From contig CAZRRJ010000008.1 in NCBI GenBank assembly GCA_964602515.1, forward strand, positions 1-64,000: a stretch of 64,000 nt of DNA. The letters run 5' to 3'. Origin of the DNA: Carboxylicivirga sp964602515. Lineage in GTDB: Bacteria; Bacteroidota; Bacteroidia; Bacteroidales; Marinilabiliaceae. Below, in pieces: positions 8,449 through 17,760 of this stretch. The notes beneath the pieces are model-generated. The model ran no database searches. It was not told where the DNA came from and saw nothing but the letters and a program-made list of their open reading frames with translations. The number at the start of each line of letters is the position of its first letter. Position 1 is the stretch's first letter. The position numbers and the translations under genes are program-made.

Positions 8449-9871
8449 GTGGACAATTGCTATAATCATATTTTTAATTAGTTGCAGTACCACGCCGCAT
8501 ACAACTCAACAGGGTAAAGGTACTAAAAATTATTCCATAGGAGTTAGCCGGTATGGAGCCTTATCTTTATTAGCTATTGATATGGTAACAAATAAAGTGA
8601 TCGTTCAGCATAATTCGCAACAACGGATGACACCTGCATCGCTTACAAAAATTTTCACAACAGGAGCTGGATTGACTGAGCTATCTGGAGATTATCGTTA
8701 TAAAACCAGATTCTACCTGAATAAAGACCATAACTCTAAAACCAGTTTAGTAATTGTTGGAGGAGGAGATCCAACATTAGGATCTGATCGTTTCGAGAAG
8801 ACAAAAGCCAGGTATATTTTTGAGAAAGTAGCTGAAGCAGTTATGATGTTTGAAGATAGTCCCACTCTGGATGGAGGAATAATTGTTGATAACTCATGTT
8901 ACGCTGGTATTCGGTTACCATCAAAACGACTGAGGGAAGATATTGGTAATTATTATGGTGCAGTACCCGATGGGTTGTCGTATAAAGAGAATACCTTTTT
9001 AATGAGTTTACAATCGCCAAAGGGTATTGGTAAAACCTGTAGTATTGTTAAAACGGAACCAAAAGTGAATGTTGATTTTAATTGTTTGGTAAAAAGTGCT
9101 GATAATAATAAAGATAGTGCCTATATCTATGGTAATGCAGCTATGGATCAATGGTACGTAAGTGGTACAATTCCTCAGAACAGAAAGAATTTTACAATTA
9201 AAGGAGCTTTGCCACAACCCGAAGTGACATTGGCACAGGAACTAATAACTTTTTTAAAAGCAAAAGGGATTAAAGTTAGCAACAATATTAAAAAGCAAGC
9301 TTTATTACATGTTCATGGTACTAATAAAGTGATTTACACCCATTATTCGCCATCAACTCAAGAAATAGTATCAGTAATAAATAAGCAAAGCCATAATCTG
9401 TATGCAGATCATTTGCTTTTTGCTTTAGCTCAGGAGAAGTGTGGGCAGGCTAATTGGGATACTGGAGTGAAAGAACTTAGTGAATTTTGGAATAGTAAAG
9501 TACCTGGTTTCACAGGTGTGTTTTATGATGGAAGTGGTTTATCTCCTTTTAATGCTTTTAGTGCCAGTGATATGGTTGATGCGCTTATGTGGTTGAACCA
9601 GTCGGATTACAAGCAGTCGTTCAAGCAATCGTTGGCAATTGCAGGGGTTGATGGAACGCTTAAAGGTTTTCTTAAAGAAAGCAGATTTCAGGGTAAATTT
9701 ATAGGGAAAAGTGGTTCTATGAATGGTGTTTTAGGTTATTGCGGATATATTCAGACACAGGATGGCAAAGAACTTGCTTTTTGTATTGTAGCTAACCGAT
9801 TTACAGAACCATTTAAAGAGATAAGAATGAATATAGAAAGCTTAATAAAAGAGATAATTCTTCAAAATTAA
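8441..9871 (+). CDS. dacB: D-alanyl-D-alanine carboxypeptidase/endopeptidase (PBP4 type)
   Basis: 476 residues, peptidase S13. It trims or cleaves peptidoglycan cross-links in the periplasm. A lipobox (FLISC, Cys15) suggests membrane anchoring. The three penicillin-binding motifs are present: SxxK at S67-L-T-K70 in TPASLTKI, SxN in SHNLYADHL, and KSG in GKSGSMNGVLG, the usual KTG with T replaced by S. The length agrees with the family. It overlaps the DUF6340 gene upstream, and the DUF819 permease follows 34 nt later. Confidence 0.93.
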   Translation: MNKWTIAIIIFLISCSTTPHTTQQGKGTKNYSIGVSRYGALSLLAIDMVTNKVIVQHNSQQRMTPASLTKIFTTGAGLTELSGDYRYKTRFYLNKDHNSKTSLVIVGGGDPTLGSDRFEKTKARYIFEKVAEAVMMFEDSPTLDGGIIVDNSCYAGIRLPSKRLREDIGNYYGAVPDGLSYKENTFLMSLQSPKGIGKTCSIVKTEPKVNVDFNCLVKSADNNKDSAYIYGNAAMDQWYVSGTIPQNRKNFTIKGALPQPEVTLAQELITFLKAKGIKVSNNIKKQALLHVHGTNKVIYTHYSPSTQEIVSVINKQSHNLYADHLLFALAQEKCGQANWDTGVKELSEFWNSKVPGFTGVFYDGSGLSPFNAFSASDMVDALMWLNQSDYKQSFKQSLAIAGVDGTLKGFLKESRFQGKFIGKSGSMNGVLGYCGYIQTQDGKELAFCIVANRFTEPFKEIRMNIESLIKEIILQN

Positions 9872-9905
9872 CTGAAACTTAATTTGATGCCAAACAAAAT
9901 AAAGA

Positions 9906-11036
9906 ATGATAAACGTTATTGTAGTGTTATTGTATCTTGGCTTACCGGCAATTGCGCTTTATTTGTGTCATAAATATCAGTTTCTGAATAAAGTGGGTGC
10001 AGTTGTGTTATCCTATCTGTTTGGTTTGATATTGGGTTTTCTAGGCTTGTCAGGAGATCGGTTTCATTTTCTTCAGGAGGTACTTATGGCTGTTACAGTA
10101 CCTTTAGCCATTCCTTTGTTACTGTTTTCTTCAAATATAAAAGAATGGAAGAAATTGGCTGTTCAACCCTTTTATTCATTAGTGTTTGCACTTCTGGCTG
10201 TTATTATTGCAGTAGTTTTGGGCTATAAATTGTTTCATGGTAATGAAATTGAACAATTTAATAAAGTAGGAGGCTTATTGGTTGGTATTTATTGTGGAGG
10301 AACACCTAATCTGGCGACCTTAAAAATGATATTGGATGTTGATGAAACAATTTATCTGGCAGTGCATTCATATGATATGGCTGTTGGAGCTGTATATCTT
10401 TTCTTTTTAATGGGAATAGGGAAGAAGCTGTTTCAGTTGGTGCTACCCAAATTTAATGCAGTTAACGGTACTGTAACAACGACTATTGAAATAGAAAAAT
10501 CAGTCACCAAAAGTACACGGTACAAACTCTTAGTGGTTTTTCTCATTACCCTTATTATGGTAGTCCTTGCCGGAGGAATAATGTTAATAATGCCCGGGAG
10601 TGCACAAGTCGTTATTTTTATCTTTTTAATTACTGCCATGGGTATTGGGGGATCTTCCATTAAAATGATAAATTCTGTCAAAGGTACCTTTGATTTAGGA
10701 ATGTACCTGATATTAATATTTAGTATTGTCGTAGCATCAAAATTAAAAGTCGATAGCCTGTCTGATGTAAACCCTTCAATATTTGCTTATATAACATTCG
10801 TAGTATTTGTAAGTCTCATCTTACATGTGTTGTTTGCCCGTATACGTAAAATTGATACCGATACGGTAATTGTAACCTCAGTGGCATTAATATGTAGTCC
10901 GCCCTTTGTTCCTGTTGTAGCTGGTGCCATACATAATAGGTCACTTATTGCACCAGGGCTTATGGTTGGTTTAATAGGTTATGCATTAGGTAATTATTTT
11001 GGATACTTGATTGCAGTCCTATTGGCTTATTTGTAA
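9906..11036 (+). CDS. DUF819 family integral membrane protein
   Basis: 376 residues with about ten or eleven hydrophobic segments covering nearly the whole length. It matches the DUF819 (YjcL-like) pattern with GGLLVGIYCGGTPNLATLK and, later, GIGGSSIKM. Members are predicted secondary transporters with no firmly assigned substrate. It is the last gene of the run that starts with the alcohol dehydrogenase. Confidence 0.85.
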   Translation: MINVIVVLLYLGLPAIALYLCHKYQFLNKVGAVVLSYLFGLILGFLGLSGDRFHFLQEVLMAVTVPLAIPLLLFSSNIKEWKKLAVQPFYSLVFALLAVIIAVVLGYKLFHGNEIEQFNKVGGLLVGIYCGGTPNLATLKMILDVDETIYLAVHSYDMAVGAVYLFFLMGIGKKLFQLVLPKFNAVNGTVTTTIEIEKSVTKSTRYKLLVVFLITLIMVVLAGGIMLIMPGSAQVVIFIFLITAMGIGGSSIKMINSVKGTFDLGMYLILIFSIVVASKLKVDSLSDVNPSIFAYITFVVFVSLILHVLFARIRKIDTDTVIVTSVALICSPPFVPVVAGAIHNRSLIAPGLMVGLIGYALGNYFGYLIAVLLAYL

Positions 11037-12039
11037 AAAAAGTAGCCCGCTTTTTTGTAGTAGCTTGTTAAAATAAATAATTTAAATTAATGTATAAGCG
11101 AGGTGTGCTATCTTGCTTATTTACAGTTGAATAATAATTGGATGATAGTGTGAAACTTTCATTTAAGACTGCCTTTAAACCAAGTATATAAATAAAGTAA
11201 GACTTCTCAGCTTACTAATTAAAATATAAATGGTATTTTCTATCGAAGTTCTACGTTAACCAGTAAGGAGTTATTACCAACAATGCAGTTACAGGGCAAT
11301 TTGGCTTTTCAAGACATTTTGATATAGTTGGTATTAAAATGCTGGTAGCCTATAAGGTAACATGTGAAAAAGCATATTACCACTGATTTTATGTTGGAAT
11401 TTCACTCGCTATACAGCCATTAAACTATATTTGTGATTTTGGATAAAAGTACTGGTAATTAAATGTTTAGGTCGTATATGGTGTCCATTTTGAATAATAA
11501 AAGAAGCTACCTGTAAAGTACAGATTTTGCTGTTTTTTCAAATGTCAGTAGTACCCTTAAAGCTTATCATACCTTTTCCATTAAGGTCTATTCCATCGCG
11601 TTCAAGGGTATTTAAAACTCTCAGATCTTAATAAGTATATTTATCAGAAATAATAAATAAAGTATGGTTTTCTTAAAAATAATTGAGTCTCATAATGCTA
11701 TTATAGATGTATTTATCAACTGATATTTTTAGGAATATAGCACTTGTTATAATAGGGGCAGAACTACAATAGGTGGCCCTGATTAGAATGTTAAAAAGAA
11801 ACAATTACAATGCTTCCAAATTCACCTGTTTATAAGGACAATGAGATAATAGTTTTGCATCTAAATCAGGTGATTAAGTGCTTTCTTTGATGGTGTGGAA
11901 AGTACATTCTTTTAAGAGAGAGAAAATTAAAATTCATATGAAAAATATAAAGTGTTATAAAACTCACAAAAATTAATTTCATCAGTGTTTGCAATAAGAT
12001 AAAGTTGTACTTTTATAAAAAATAAAGACGGTTATTAAA
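11037..12039. other. Gene-poor AT-rich stretch, unidentified decayed sequence
   Basis: 1.0 kb without a convincing gene. A few short open runs suggest decayed coding sequence, for example 38 codons on the plus strand at about 11273-11390 (VITNNAVTGQFGFSRHFDIV...) and a minus-strand run near 11600 (LERDGIDLNGKGMISFKG). None could be assigned to a family. No terminator-quality hairpin, tRNA or riboswitch was seen. Confidence 0.4.
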
Positions 12040-12813
12040 ATGAATTTAAATATTGGTTTAGTTCAGTGTGATATTGTTTGGGAAAACACAGCCGTTAACC
12101 TTGGTTTAATAGGAAATGTCTTAAATGAAATTAAACCAGATGTAGATTTGATCGTTTTACCTGAATTATTTCATTGTGGGTTTACTATGAAAACGCAAGA
12201 AAATGCCCAGGGAGATAATGAAGAAGTCTTAATATGGATGCAGCAATGGGCAACTGATTTAGGTGCTACATTAATGGGAAGTGTAGCAGTTGGATCAGGT
12301 TCAGGATATACGAATCGCTTGTATATAGTTAGTAGTAAAAAGGTATATTGGTATGATAAGCGCCATTTGTTTTCAATGGGGGGAGAACATCAAAATTATC
12401 AGGCTGGAAATCGGCGTATAATTGTTAAAGTAAAAGGGTGGAAAATTTGTCCTCTAATATGTTATGATTTACGCTTTCCGGTGTGGAGTCGTAATGATTG
12501 TAATTATGATATGCTTATCTACGTAGCTAATTGGCCTGCAGTTCGCAGTGATGTATGGAATACCCTGTTAAAGGCGAGGGCAATTGAAAACCAAAGTTAT
12601 GTTGTGGCTGTTAATAGAGTAGGGCAAGATACTTCTAATAGTTATCAGGGAGAAAGTCAGGTAGTTGATGCAAAAGGTAAACAGTTGATAAAATTAAATG
12701 ATAAAGCACAAGTTGCTTATGTTTCCTTGGATAAACAAATTCTTGAAGATTTTAGGCTTAGATTTCCAGTGCTCAATGATCGTGATATGTTTAGTGTAAA
12801 TAATTGTTTGTAA
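12040..12813 (+). CDS. Carbon-nitrogen hydrolase, omega-amidase (YafV/Nit2) type
   Basis: 257 residues, nitrilase superfamily. The catalytic triad is E42 (VLPELFHCGF), K107 (YDKRHLF) and C141 (PLICYDLRFPVW). The sequence around the cysteine, CYDLRFPVWSRN, is characteristic of omega-amidases, which hydrolyse 2-oxoglutaramate or 2-oxosuccinamate from transamination. It would be cytoplasmic. The gene is isolated, with no methionine-salvage or transaminase partner nearby. Other nitrilase branches are possible but less likely. Confidence 0.88.
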   Translation: MNLNIGLVQCDIVWENTAVNLGLIGNVLNEIKPDVDLIVLPELFHCGFTMKTQENAQGDNEEVLIWMQQWATDLGATLMGSVAVGSGSGYTNRLYIVSSKKVYWYDKRHLFSMGGEHQNYQAGNRRIIVKVKGWKICPLICYDLRFPVWSRNDCNYDMLIYVANWPAVRSDVWNTLLKARAIENQSYVVAVNRVGQDTSNSYQGESQVVDAKGKQLIKLNDKAQVAYVSLDKQILEDFRLRFPVLNDRDMFSVNNCL

Positions 12814-13004
12814 GAGACTATAATTAAATTTAGTGAGTTTTTGAAATGTTATTAATAAATGTATTAACTTTAACTACTTTATTAAAGCATGCGAATGCAA
12901 ATGTTAAATAAAAATTATTGTCATATAAATAGCTAACTAAAAATAACCCTTTAGAGATTAGTATCTAATTAATACATGTGAATAATTAAATAAACAGGAG
13001 ACAC

Positions 13005-13256
13005 ATGAAAACATTTAAAGTAACAGTTATAGAGGAAAAAGAGAAATTCTTTTTAGAATTAATGAAAAATTTAGGGCTTGCTGTTGTTAGCTTTTCTTCG
13101 CAAGATGAGAATGCAAACTTTATGCATAAAAACAAACCGGTTACGCCACCGCCATCATATGAGCTAGATGAAGAAGCACGAAAAAAAGCTGCTAAAGTTA
13201 GGGAGGATAGTTTAAAGGATGTTATTGGTAGAATTGAACAATTGAGAAAAAGGTAA
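13005..13256 (+). CDS. Small protein of unknown function (83 aa)
   Basis: The ATG is preceded by ACAGGAGACAC, an unusually clear Shine-Dalgarno site for this genome, which supports translation. It opens with a strand-helix pattern (MKTFKVTVIEEKEKFFLELMKNLG), has a Pro-rich middle (PVTPPPSYE) and ends in a charged helix (residues about 55-83). This resembles small antitoxin-like proteins seen beside RelE/ParE toxins in Bacteroidota, but no toxin gene follows. The function is unknown. Confidence 0.65.
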   Translation: MKTFKVTVIEEKEKFFLELMKNLGLAVVSFSSQDENANFMHKNKPVTPPPSYELDEEARKKAAKVREDSLKDVIGRIEQLRKR

Positions 13257-13869
13257 AAAAGTTACCTTGTTTTTGGTTATAGGTATGGAAATAGCCTCTT
13301 CTTATTATGTTATTAAGCCCATGTTATAAAAGAAGAATGAGTTGTTCAGGTACTGATGAATTAATTAATCATCCATTTAATAATGGGGATTATGAGTTAT
13401 TAAACATGAGATTTCTGCTTTGAATATTTATGAAACCGTTGATAATTTTCTATGTTTTAAAAGTGTTGGTAGTGATATTAATCAATGTATTTTGAAAAAA
13501 AAAGGATTATTTCTCTTATTATCAAAAAGTAAGAGGGGTTGAAGGTGGAAGTTTGGAGCAGTAAATAAGGAGAGAGCAAATAATCGTATGTGTTTTTCAC
13601 TTCGCTGTACTTTATTCGAATTCGAAAAGGCATTTTGCACAGCAAATCAATTTCTTTGATTAAGTTAGGTAAAAGTACTATTTGTTCTAGGTAATAAGTT
13701 AATTGATGGAATTGTAAGATTTAAAAAACTATAATTTAGAGTCAATTTGAATAATAAAAGGGCAGAAAACCAAATAATTATTTGGCGAAAAGAGCTTAAA
13801 ATAGAGTTTTTTTACCAATAAAAACGGAATATCTTCATTTTATTAAAAAGAGTTAAATGCAAATGTATT

Positions 13870-13904
13870 ATGGTCTTGATACCCTGTGATCAAGACCATT
13901 TTTA
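13870..13904 (+). terminator. Orphan Rho-independent terminator
   Basis: Perfect 11-bp stem ATGGTCTTGAT/ATCAAGACCAT (13870-13880 with 13889-13899), 8-nt loop and a T tail. The nearest upstream gene on the same strand ends 614 nt earlier, so it may end an unannotated small RNA or a long 3' UTR. Confidence 0.7.
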
Positions 13905-14329
13905 TATTTGTTTAAGAGATGTTTTGCGTTTGTTTTTTCGTTAAAACAATAAAAAGCCTTTTCTTTGTATTATACTTCGATAAACGGTTCAGCTAGCTAA
14001 TCCATATTAATCTGTATAAGTTTATATATCTGATAAACTGGATTATAGATTTTGAAATTATAATTTAGGAAACAGAGCTTGTTTTCCTTCATGGTGATTT
14101 CTCGTTCATAAAGAAATACCTGTTGTGAAAAGAGGTGCTTATAAATTATAAGTAAAAGTTGTTTATTTAAGTGTTGTAGTCATTTTATTACTGTTTTTTG
14201 AGTATTCAAATTAGTAATGAATATTAAATTGTAAGCAGTTAAAATAGGTGTTGTAATTAACGCTTTTTTTCTGTTTTTAAACATCTTAAATAAATGATAA
14301 AAGACATATATATAATGCGAATTTCACTG

Positions 14330-14337
14330 TAAATTTG
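14330..14337 (+). promoter_or_regulatory. Candidate -7 element of pta
   Basis: TAAATTTG fits the Bacteroidota TAnnTTTG consensus exactly and lies 36 nt before the pta ATG, giving a leader of roughly 30 nt. No TTTG was seen at the expected -33 spacing. Confidence 0.45.
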
Positions 14338-14373
14338 CGGAAAATTGTTAATTTATAACTTTTTAAAGACGAA

Positions 14374-15378
14374 ATGGAATTTATTGAACAGCTTAAGCAG
14401 AAGGCTAGCAAGAACAAAAAGCGCATCGTTTTACCTGAAGGTTTAGAAGAACGTACACTTCGTGCAGCCAACACAATTTTATCGGAAGATTTTGCTGAAA
14501 TAATCCTTATTGGAAATCCTGACGAGGTAAAAAAAGAAGCAGATAAACTTGGTTTGGAGAGCATCGAAAAAGCAAAAGTGATTGATCCTGAAAATCATGA
14601 TAAAATGGAAGTGTATGCTGATATGATGGTTGAAATCAGGAAGAAAAAAGGACTTGCTAAGGAAGAGGCTCTTGAGCTAATAAAAAAACCATTGTATTTA
14701 TCAGTTATGATGATAAAAGCAGGTGATGCTGATGGTGAAGTTGCTGGTGCCGATAATGCTACTGGCGATGTGTTGCGTCCTGCTTTTCAATATGTAAAGA
14801 CAGCTCCCGGTATTAGTGTTGTATCAGGTGCCTTCATTATGATATTAAAAGATAAACAGTTTGGTGAAGATGGCATGATGGTTTTTGCTGATTGTGCTGT
14901 GCACCCGAATCCTACTGCTGAAGAATTAGCTGAAATTGCTGTTGCAACAGGCCGTACCACACAGTCTATTGCCGGTATTGAACCAAAAATTGCAATGTTA
15001 AGTTTCTCAACAAAAGGATCAGCAAAACACGAAATGGTTGATAAAGTGGCAAAAGCGACAGAATTAGCTAGGAAAATGGCGCCTGATTTAAAAATTGAAG
15101 GAGAACTTCAGTCAGATGCAGCCATTATCCCTGAAATTGGCCAAAAGAAAGCGCCTGGATCAGAAATTGCCGGACAGGCCAATGTGTTGGTGTTCCCTAC
15201 ATTAGAAACTGGAAATATTGCATATAAACTTGTTCAACGTATGGCAAAGGCCGAAGCTATCGGACCTGTTCTTCAGGGAATGGCAGCTCCGATTAATGAT
15301 TTGTCACGTGGATGTTCAGTTAGTGATATTGTAAACTTAGTGGCCATTACTGCTAACCAAGCAGCAGGTACAATATAA
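14374..15378 (+). CDS. pta: Phosphate acetyltransferase
   Basis: 334 residues, the short form without the regulatory N-terminal domains of E. coli Pta. It converts acetyl-CoA and phosphate to acetyl phosphate. Family features include RIVLPEGLEERTLRAA (19-34), the PDEV segment near 49 and AMLSFSTKGSAKH near 208. The C-terminal block SDAAIIPEIGQKKAPGSEIAG and NVLVFPTLETGNIAYK is standard. It opens the acyl-phosphate gene block; ackA follows after one intervening gene, and a terminator separates it from that gene. Confidence 0.96.
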   Translation: MEFIEQLKQKASKNKKRIVLPEGLEERTLRAANTILSEDFAEIILIGNPDEVKKEADKLGLESIEKAKVIDPENHDKMEVYADMMVEIRKKKGLAKEEALELIKKPLYLSVMMIKAGDADGEVAGADNATGDVLRPAFQYVKTAPGISVVSGAFIMILKDKQFGEDGMMVFADCAVHPNPTAEELAEIAVATGRTTQSIAGIEPKIAMLSFSTKGSAKHEMVDKVAKATELARKMAPDLKIEGELQSDAAIIPEIGQKKAPGSEIAGQANVLVFPTLETGNIAYKLVQRMAKAEAIGPVLQGMAAPINDLSRGCSVSDIVNLVAITANQAAGTI

Positions 15379-15383
15379 GATTT

Positions 15384-15414
15384 AGCCGGTGTTAATTACG
15401 CCGGCTTTTTTTTT
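15384..15414 (+). terminator. Terminator of pta
   Basis: AGCCGGTG (15384-15391) pairs with CGCCGGCT (15399-15406) around a 7-nt loop, followed by a T run. It lies 5 nt past the stop codon, so the genes downstream need another promoter or read-through. Confidence 0.85.
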
Positions 15415-15465
15415 AAGCAAAAGCAAAGTATAAAAACCAATTAGGAAATATAAAAAAATAAATAA

Positions 15466-16446
15466 ATGGCTGAAATTCTTGTAGAACCTATTGAATCGTA
15501 TGCTTTAGGTCAAAAGAAAAGGGGGAAAACATTATTCTCAAAGGTTGGTGTTGTTGGATGTGGAAAAGAAGGACAAAATATTGCTCGCATCGCCAGCTGG
15601 CATGGAATGGAAGTTGTTTTCATTGAGCTAAATGAAGAAAAAATTACTCATGCTCTTGAAAATATAGGAAAAGAATTAGACAGTAGAATTGAGAACTGGG
15701 GGCTTACAGGTAGCGAGAAAAGAGCTATTATGAGTCGAATGAAAGGATCAACTGATTTTAATGATCTGGCCAATTGTGATTTCGTGATAGAAGCTATCCG
15801 TGCAGATGAAAAAACAGGTGTTCGAAGTATTGATGCACGTAAAGAAGTTTTTAGAAAAGTAGAAGAAGTCATTAGTCGTGATGCTATTATTGCTACAAAT
15901 GCAACTACCATTGTGGTTACAGAATTAGCTTCAGAACTTCAGTTTCGCGAGCGTTGTGCAAGTCTGCACTTTTTTATTACTTCCCCAGAGGCGCGTATTA
16001 TTGAAGTAGTAAAAGGATTGTATACTTCAGATGAAGTGTATGAGCGTGTTTGCACATTTGTTAAACTAATTAATCGTGATGTAATTCCAGTAGAGGAATC
16101 TGCCGGAATTGTAAGCGTTCGTTTATATGCAACCCTATTAAATGAAGCTTGTGCTACATTAATGGAAGGAGTTGCAACAATGCGTAATATTGATAAGACC
16201 ATGGAAATTGGTTTGGGTATGCGTTTAGGCCCTTTTAAAGCAGCTGATGTTATTGGTCTGGATAAAGTGGTTCGTTGGATGGAGAATCTTCATGAAGAAT
16301 TTGGTCACCAAAAATTTGCACCATCACCGCTAATTAGAAGATTAGTAAGAGCAAAACGTTTGGGAAGTCATGTTGGTGCAGGTTTCTATCGTTATGATCA
16401 AGAAGGAAATATTCAGGATGATGAGAACATTCTTGGTAAAGCCTAA
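15466..16446 (+). CDS. 3-hydroxyacyl-CoA dehydrogenase family protein with altered catalytic residues
   Basis: 326 residues with the two domains of 3-hydroxybutyryl-CoA dehydrogenase: a Rossmann NAD domain (GCGKEG at 31-36) and a C-terminal helical domain (LGPFKAADVIGLD near 254, GSHVGAGFYRY near 300). The catalytic His168 (LHFF) and its partner Glu180 are kept. The usual Ser is Thr (TNATTIV, 144-150), and the conserved Asn of GFxVNRL is Val218 in GIVSVRL; HFFNP reads HFFIT. About 25 extra residues precede the Rossmann fold. Lying between pta and ackA with ptb-buk downstream, it belongs to the acyl-CoA pathway, but whether it is an active dehydrogenase is open. Confidence 0.8.
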   Translation: MAEILVEPIESYALGQKKRGKTLFSKVGVVGCGKEGQNIARIASWHGMEVVFIELNEEKITHALENIGKELDSRIENWGLTGSEKRAIMSRMKGSTDFNDLANCDFVIEAIRADEKTGVRSIDARKEVFRKVEEVISRDAIIATNATTIVVTELASELQFRERCASLHFFITSPEARIIEVVKGLYTSDEVYERVCTFVKLINRDVIPVEESAGIVSVRLYATLLNEACATLMEGVATMRNIDKTMEIGLGMRLGPFKAADVIGLDKVVRWMENLHEEFGHQKFAPSPLIRRLVRAKRLGSHVGAGFYRYDQEGNIQDDENILGKA

Positions 16447-16510
16447 TTAAATTTAACAAGTAAGATTAACGAATCAGATGATGTTTACATCATCAAACAA
16501 AGAAAACAAG

Positions 16511-17728
16511 ATGAAAATATTAGTTGTGAACTGTGGCAGTTCATCTATAAAATATCAGTTATTCAACATGGTCAATAATGATTGGAGCGTGTTGGCGGCA
16601 GGAGTGGTTGAAAAAATAGGACTTAAAGGTTCTTTTCTTAAACACCAGAAAGAAGGAAACGAGAAGGTATTATTGGAAGGTGAAATTCTTGATCACCAAA
16701 CAGGTATTGACTATATTCTTGGCGTATTGGTAAGTGAGCGTCATGGTTGTATTAAAGAGCTGGAAGAAATTGATGCAGTAGGTCATCGTGTTGTTCATGG
16801 TGGAGAAGAATTTAACTCATCCGTATTTATTACCAATGATGTGGTTCGGAAAATGGAAGAGTGTATAGAACTGGCACCCCTTCATAATCCTCCAAACCTT
16901 AAAGGTATTGAAGCAATTACCCAGTTATTGCCAAGTGTACCACAGTGTGGTGTATTTGATACCGCTTTTCACCAGACAATGCCAAAAGAAGCGTATATGT
17001 ATGCTATTCCTCAGTCATTGTATAAAAAATATGGAATCCGTCGTTATGGTTTCCATGGCACGAGCCATCGCTATGTTTCAAATAGAGCTTGTGAGATTTT
17101 AGGTGTGGATTATTCAAAACAACGTATCATCTCATGTCATCTTGGTAATGGTGCATCTATTTGCGCCATTAAAAATGGACAATCTGTTGATACCTCAATG
17201 GGTTTTACACCATTGGAGGGATTAGTAATGGGAACACGCGCTGGAGATCTTGATTTGGGTGCTGTTACTTACATAATGGATAAAGAATTAATTGGTACAC
17301 GTTCTGCCAGCGTGTTATTTAATAAACACAGTGGAATGTTGGGCTTAACAGGCATTTCTTCTGATATGCGTGAAATTGAAAGTGCAGCAAAAGAAGGTAA
17401 TGATGCTGCTTTGCTCGGACTTAAAATATATGACTACCGTATTAGAAAATACATAGGTTCATATGTTGCTGCGATGGGAGGATGCGATATTCTTATTTTC
17501 ACAGGTGGTATTGGTGAAAATGGAGATTCTACACGTGCTGGTATTTGTAAAGGATTAGAATTTATGGGAATTGATGTAGATCCAAACCTAAATAAAGGCC
17601 TGCGTGGCGAAGAAGCAATAATTAGTTCGGATAATGGAAAGGTAAAAGTAATGGTTATACCTACCAACGAAGAACTTGTAATTGCACAGGATACCAAACA
17701 AATTGTTGAAGAATTGGCAAACCGTTAA
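16511..17728 (+). CDS. ackA: Acetate kinase
   Basis: 405 residues from the ATG at 16511, which opens directly with the family start MKILVVNCGSSSIKY. An in-frame ATG at 16478 would add 11 residues with no homology. The enzyme transfers phosphate from acetyl phosphate to ADP. Motifs include AVGHRVVHGGEEF, FDTAFHQTMP, RRYGFHGTSHRYV, SCHLGNGASI and FTGGIGENGDSTR. It is the energy-yielding partner of Pta. The gap to ptb is 32 nt, so ackA and ptb are probably co-transcribed. Confidence 0.97.
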   Translation: MKILVVNCGSSSIKYQLFNMVNNDWSVLAAGVVEKIGLKGSFLKHQKEGNEKVLLEGEILDHQTGIDYILGVLVSERHGCIKELEEIDAVGHRVVHGGEEFNSSVFITNDVVRKMEECIELAPLHNPPNLKGIEAITQLLPSVPQCGVFDTAFHQTMPKEAYMYAIPQSLYKKYGIRRYGFHGTSHRYVSNRACEILGVDYSKQRIISCHLGNGASICAIKNGQSVDTSMGFTPLEGLVMGTRAGDLDLGAVTYIMDKELIGTRSASVLFNKHSGMLGLTGISSDMREIESAAKEGNDAALLGLKIYDYRIRKYIGSYVAAMGGCDILIFTGGIGENGDSTRAGICKGLEFMGIDVDPNLNKGLRGEEAIISSDNGKVKVMVIPTNEELVIAQDTKQIVEELANR

Positions 17729-17760
17729 CTGGCAAACTAAATCTTTAGATTCAATATAAA

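Larger units (their letters stand above)
13257..14373. other. Gene-poor stretch upstream of pta
   Basis: 1.1 kb without a convincing gene. It holds a 44-codon open run at about 13402-13540 of unknown origin, a 16-bp perfect palindrome CCAAATAATTATTTGG (13770-13785), a 12-bp palindrome TTCGAATTCGAA (13616-13627) and a strong terminator hairpin at 13870-13904 with no gene in front of it. Confidence 0.4.

Noticed and set aside
16478..16510. Earlier ATG for acetate kinase
   Set aside because: It adds 11 non-homologous residues; the family start MKILVVNCGSSS begins at 16511.
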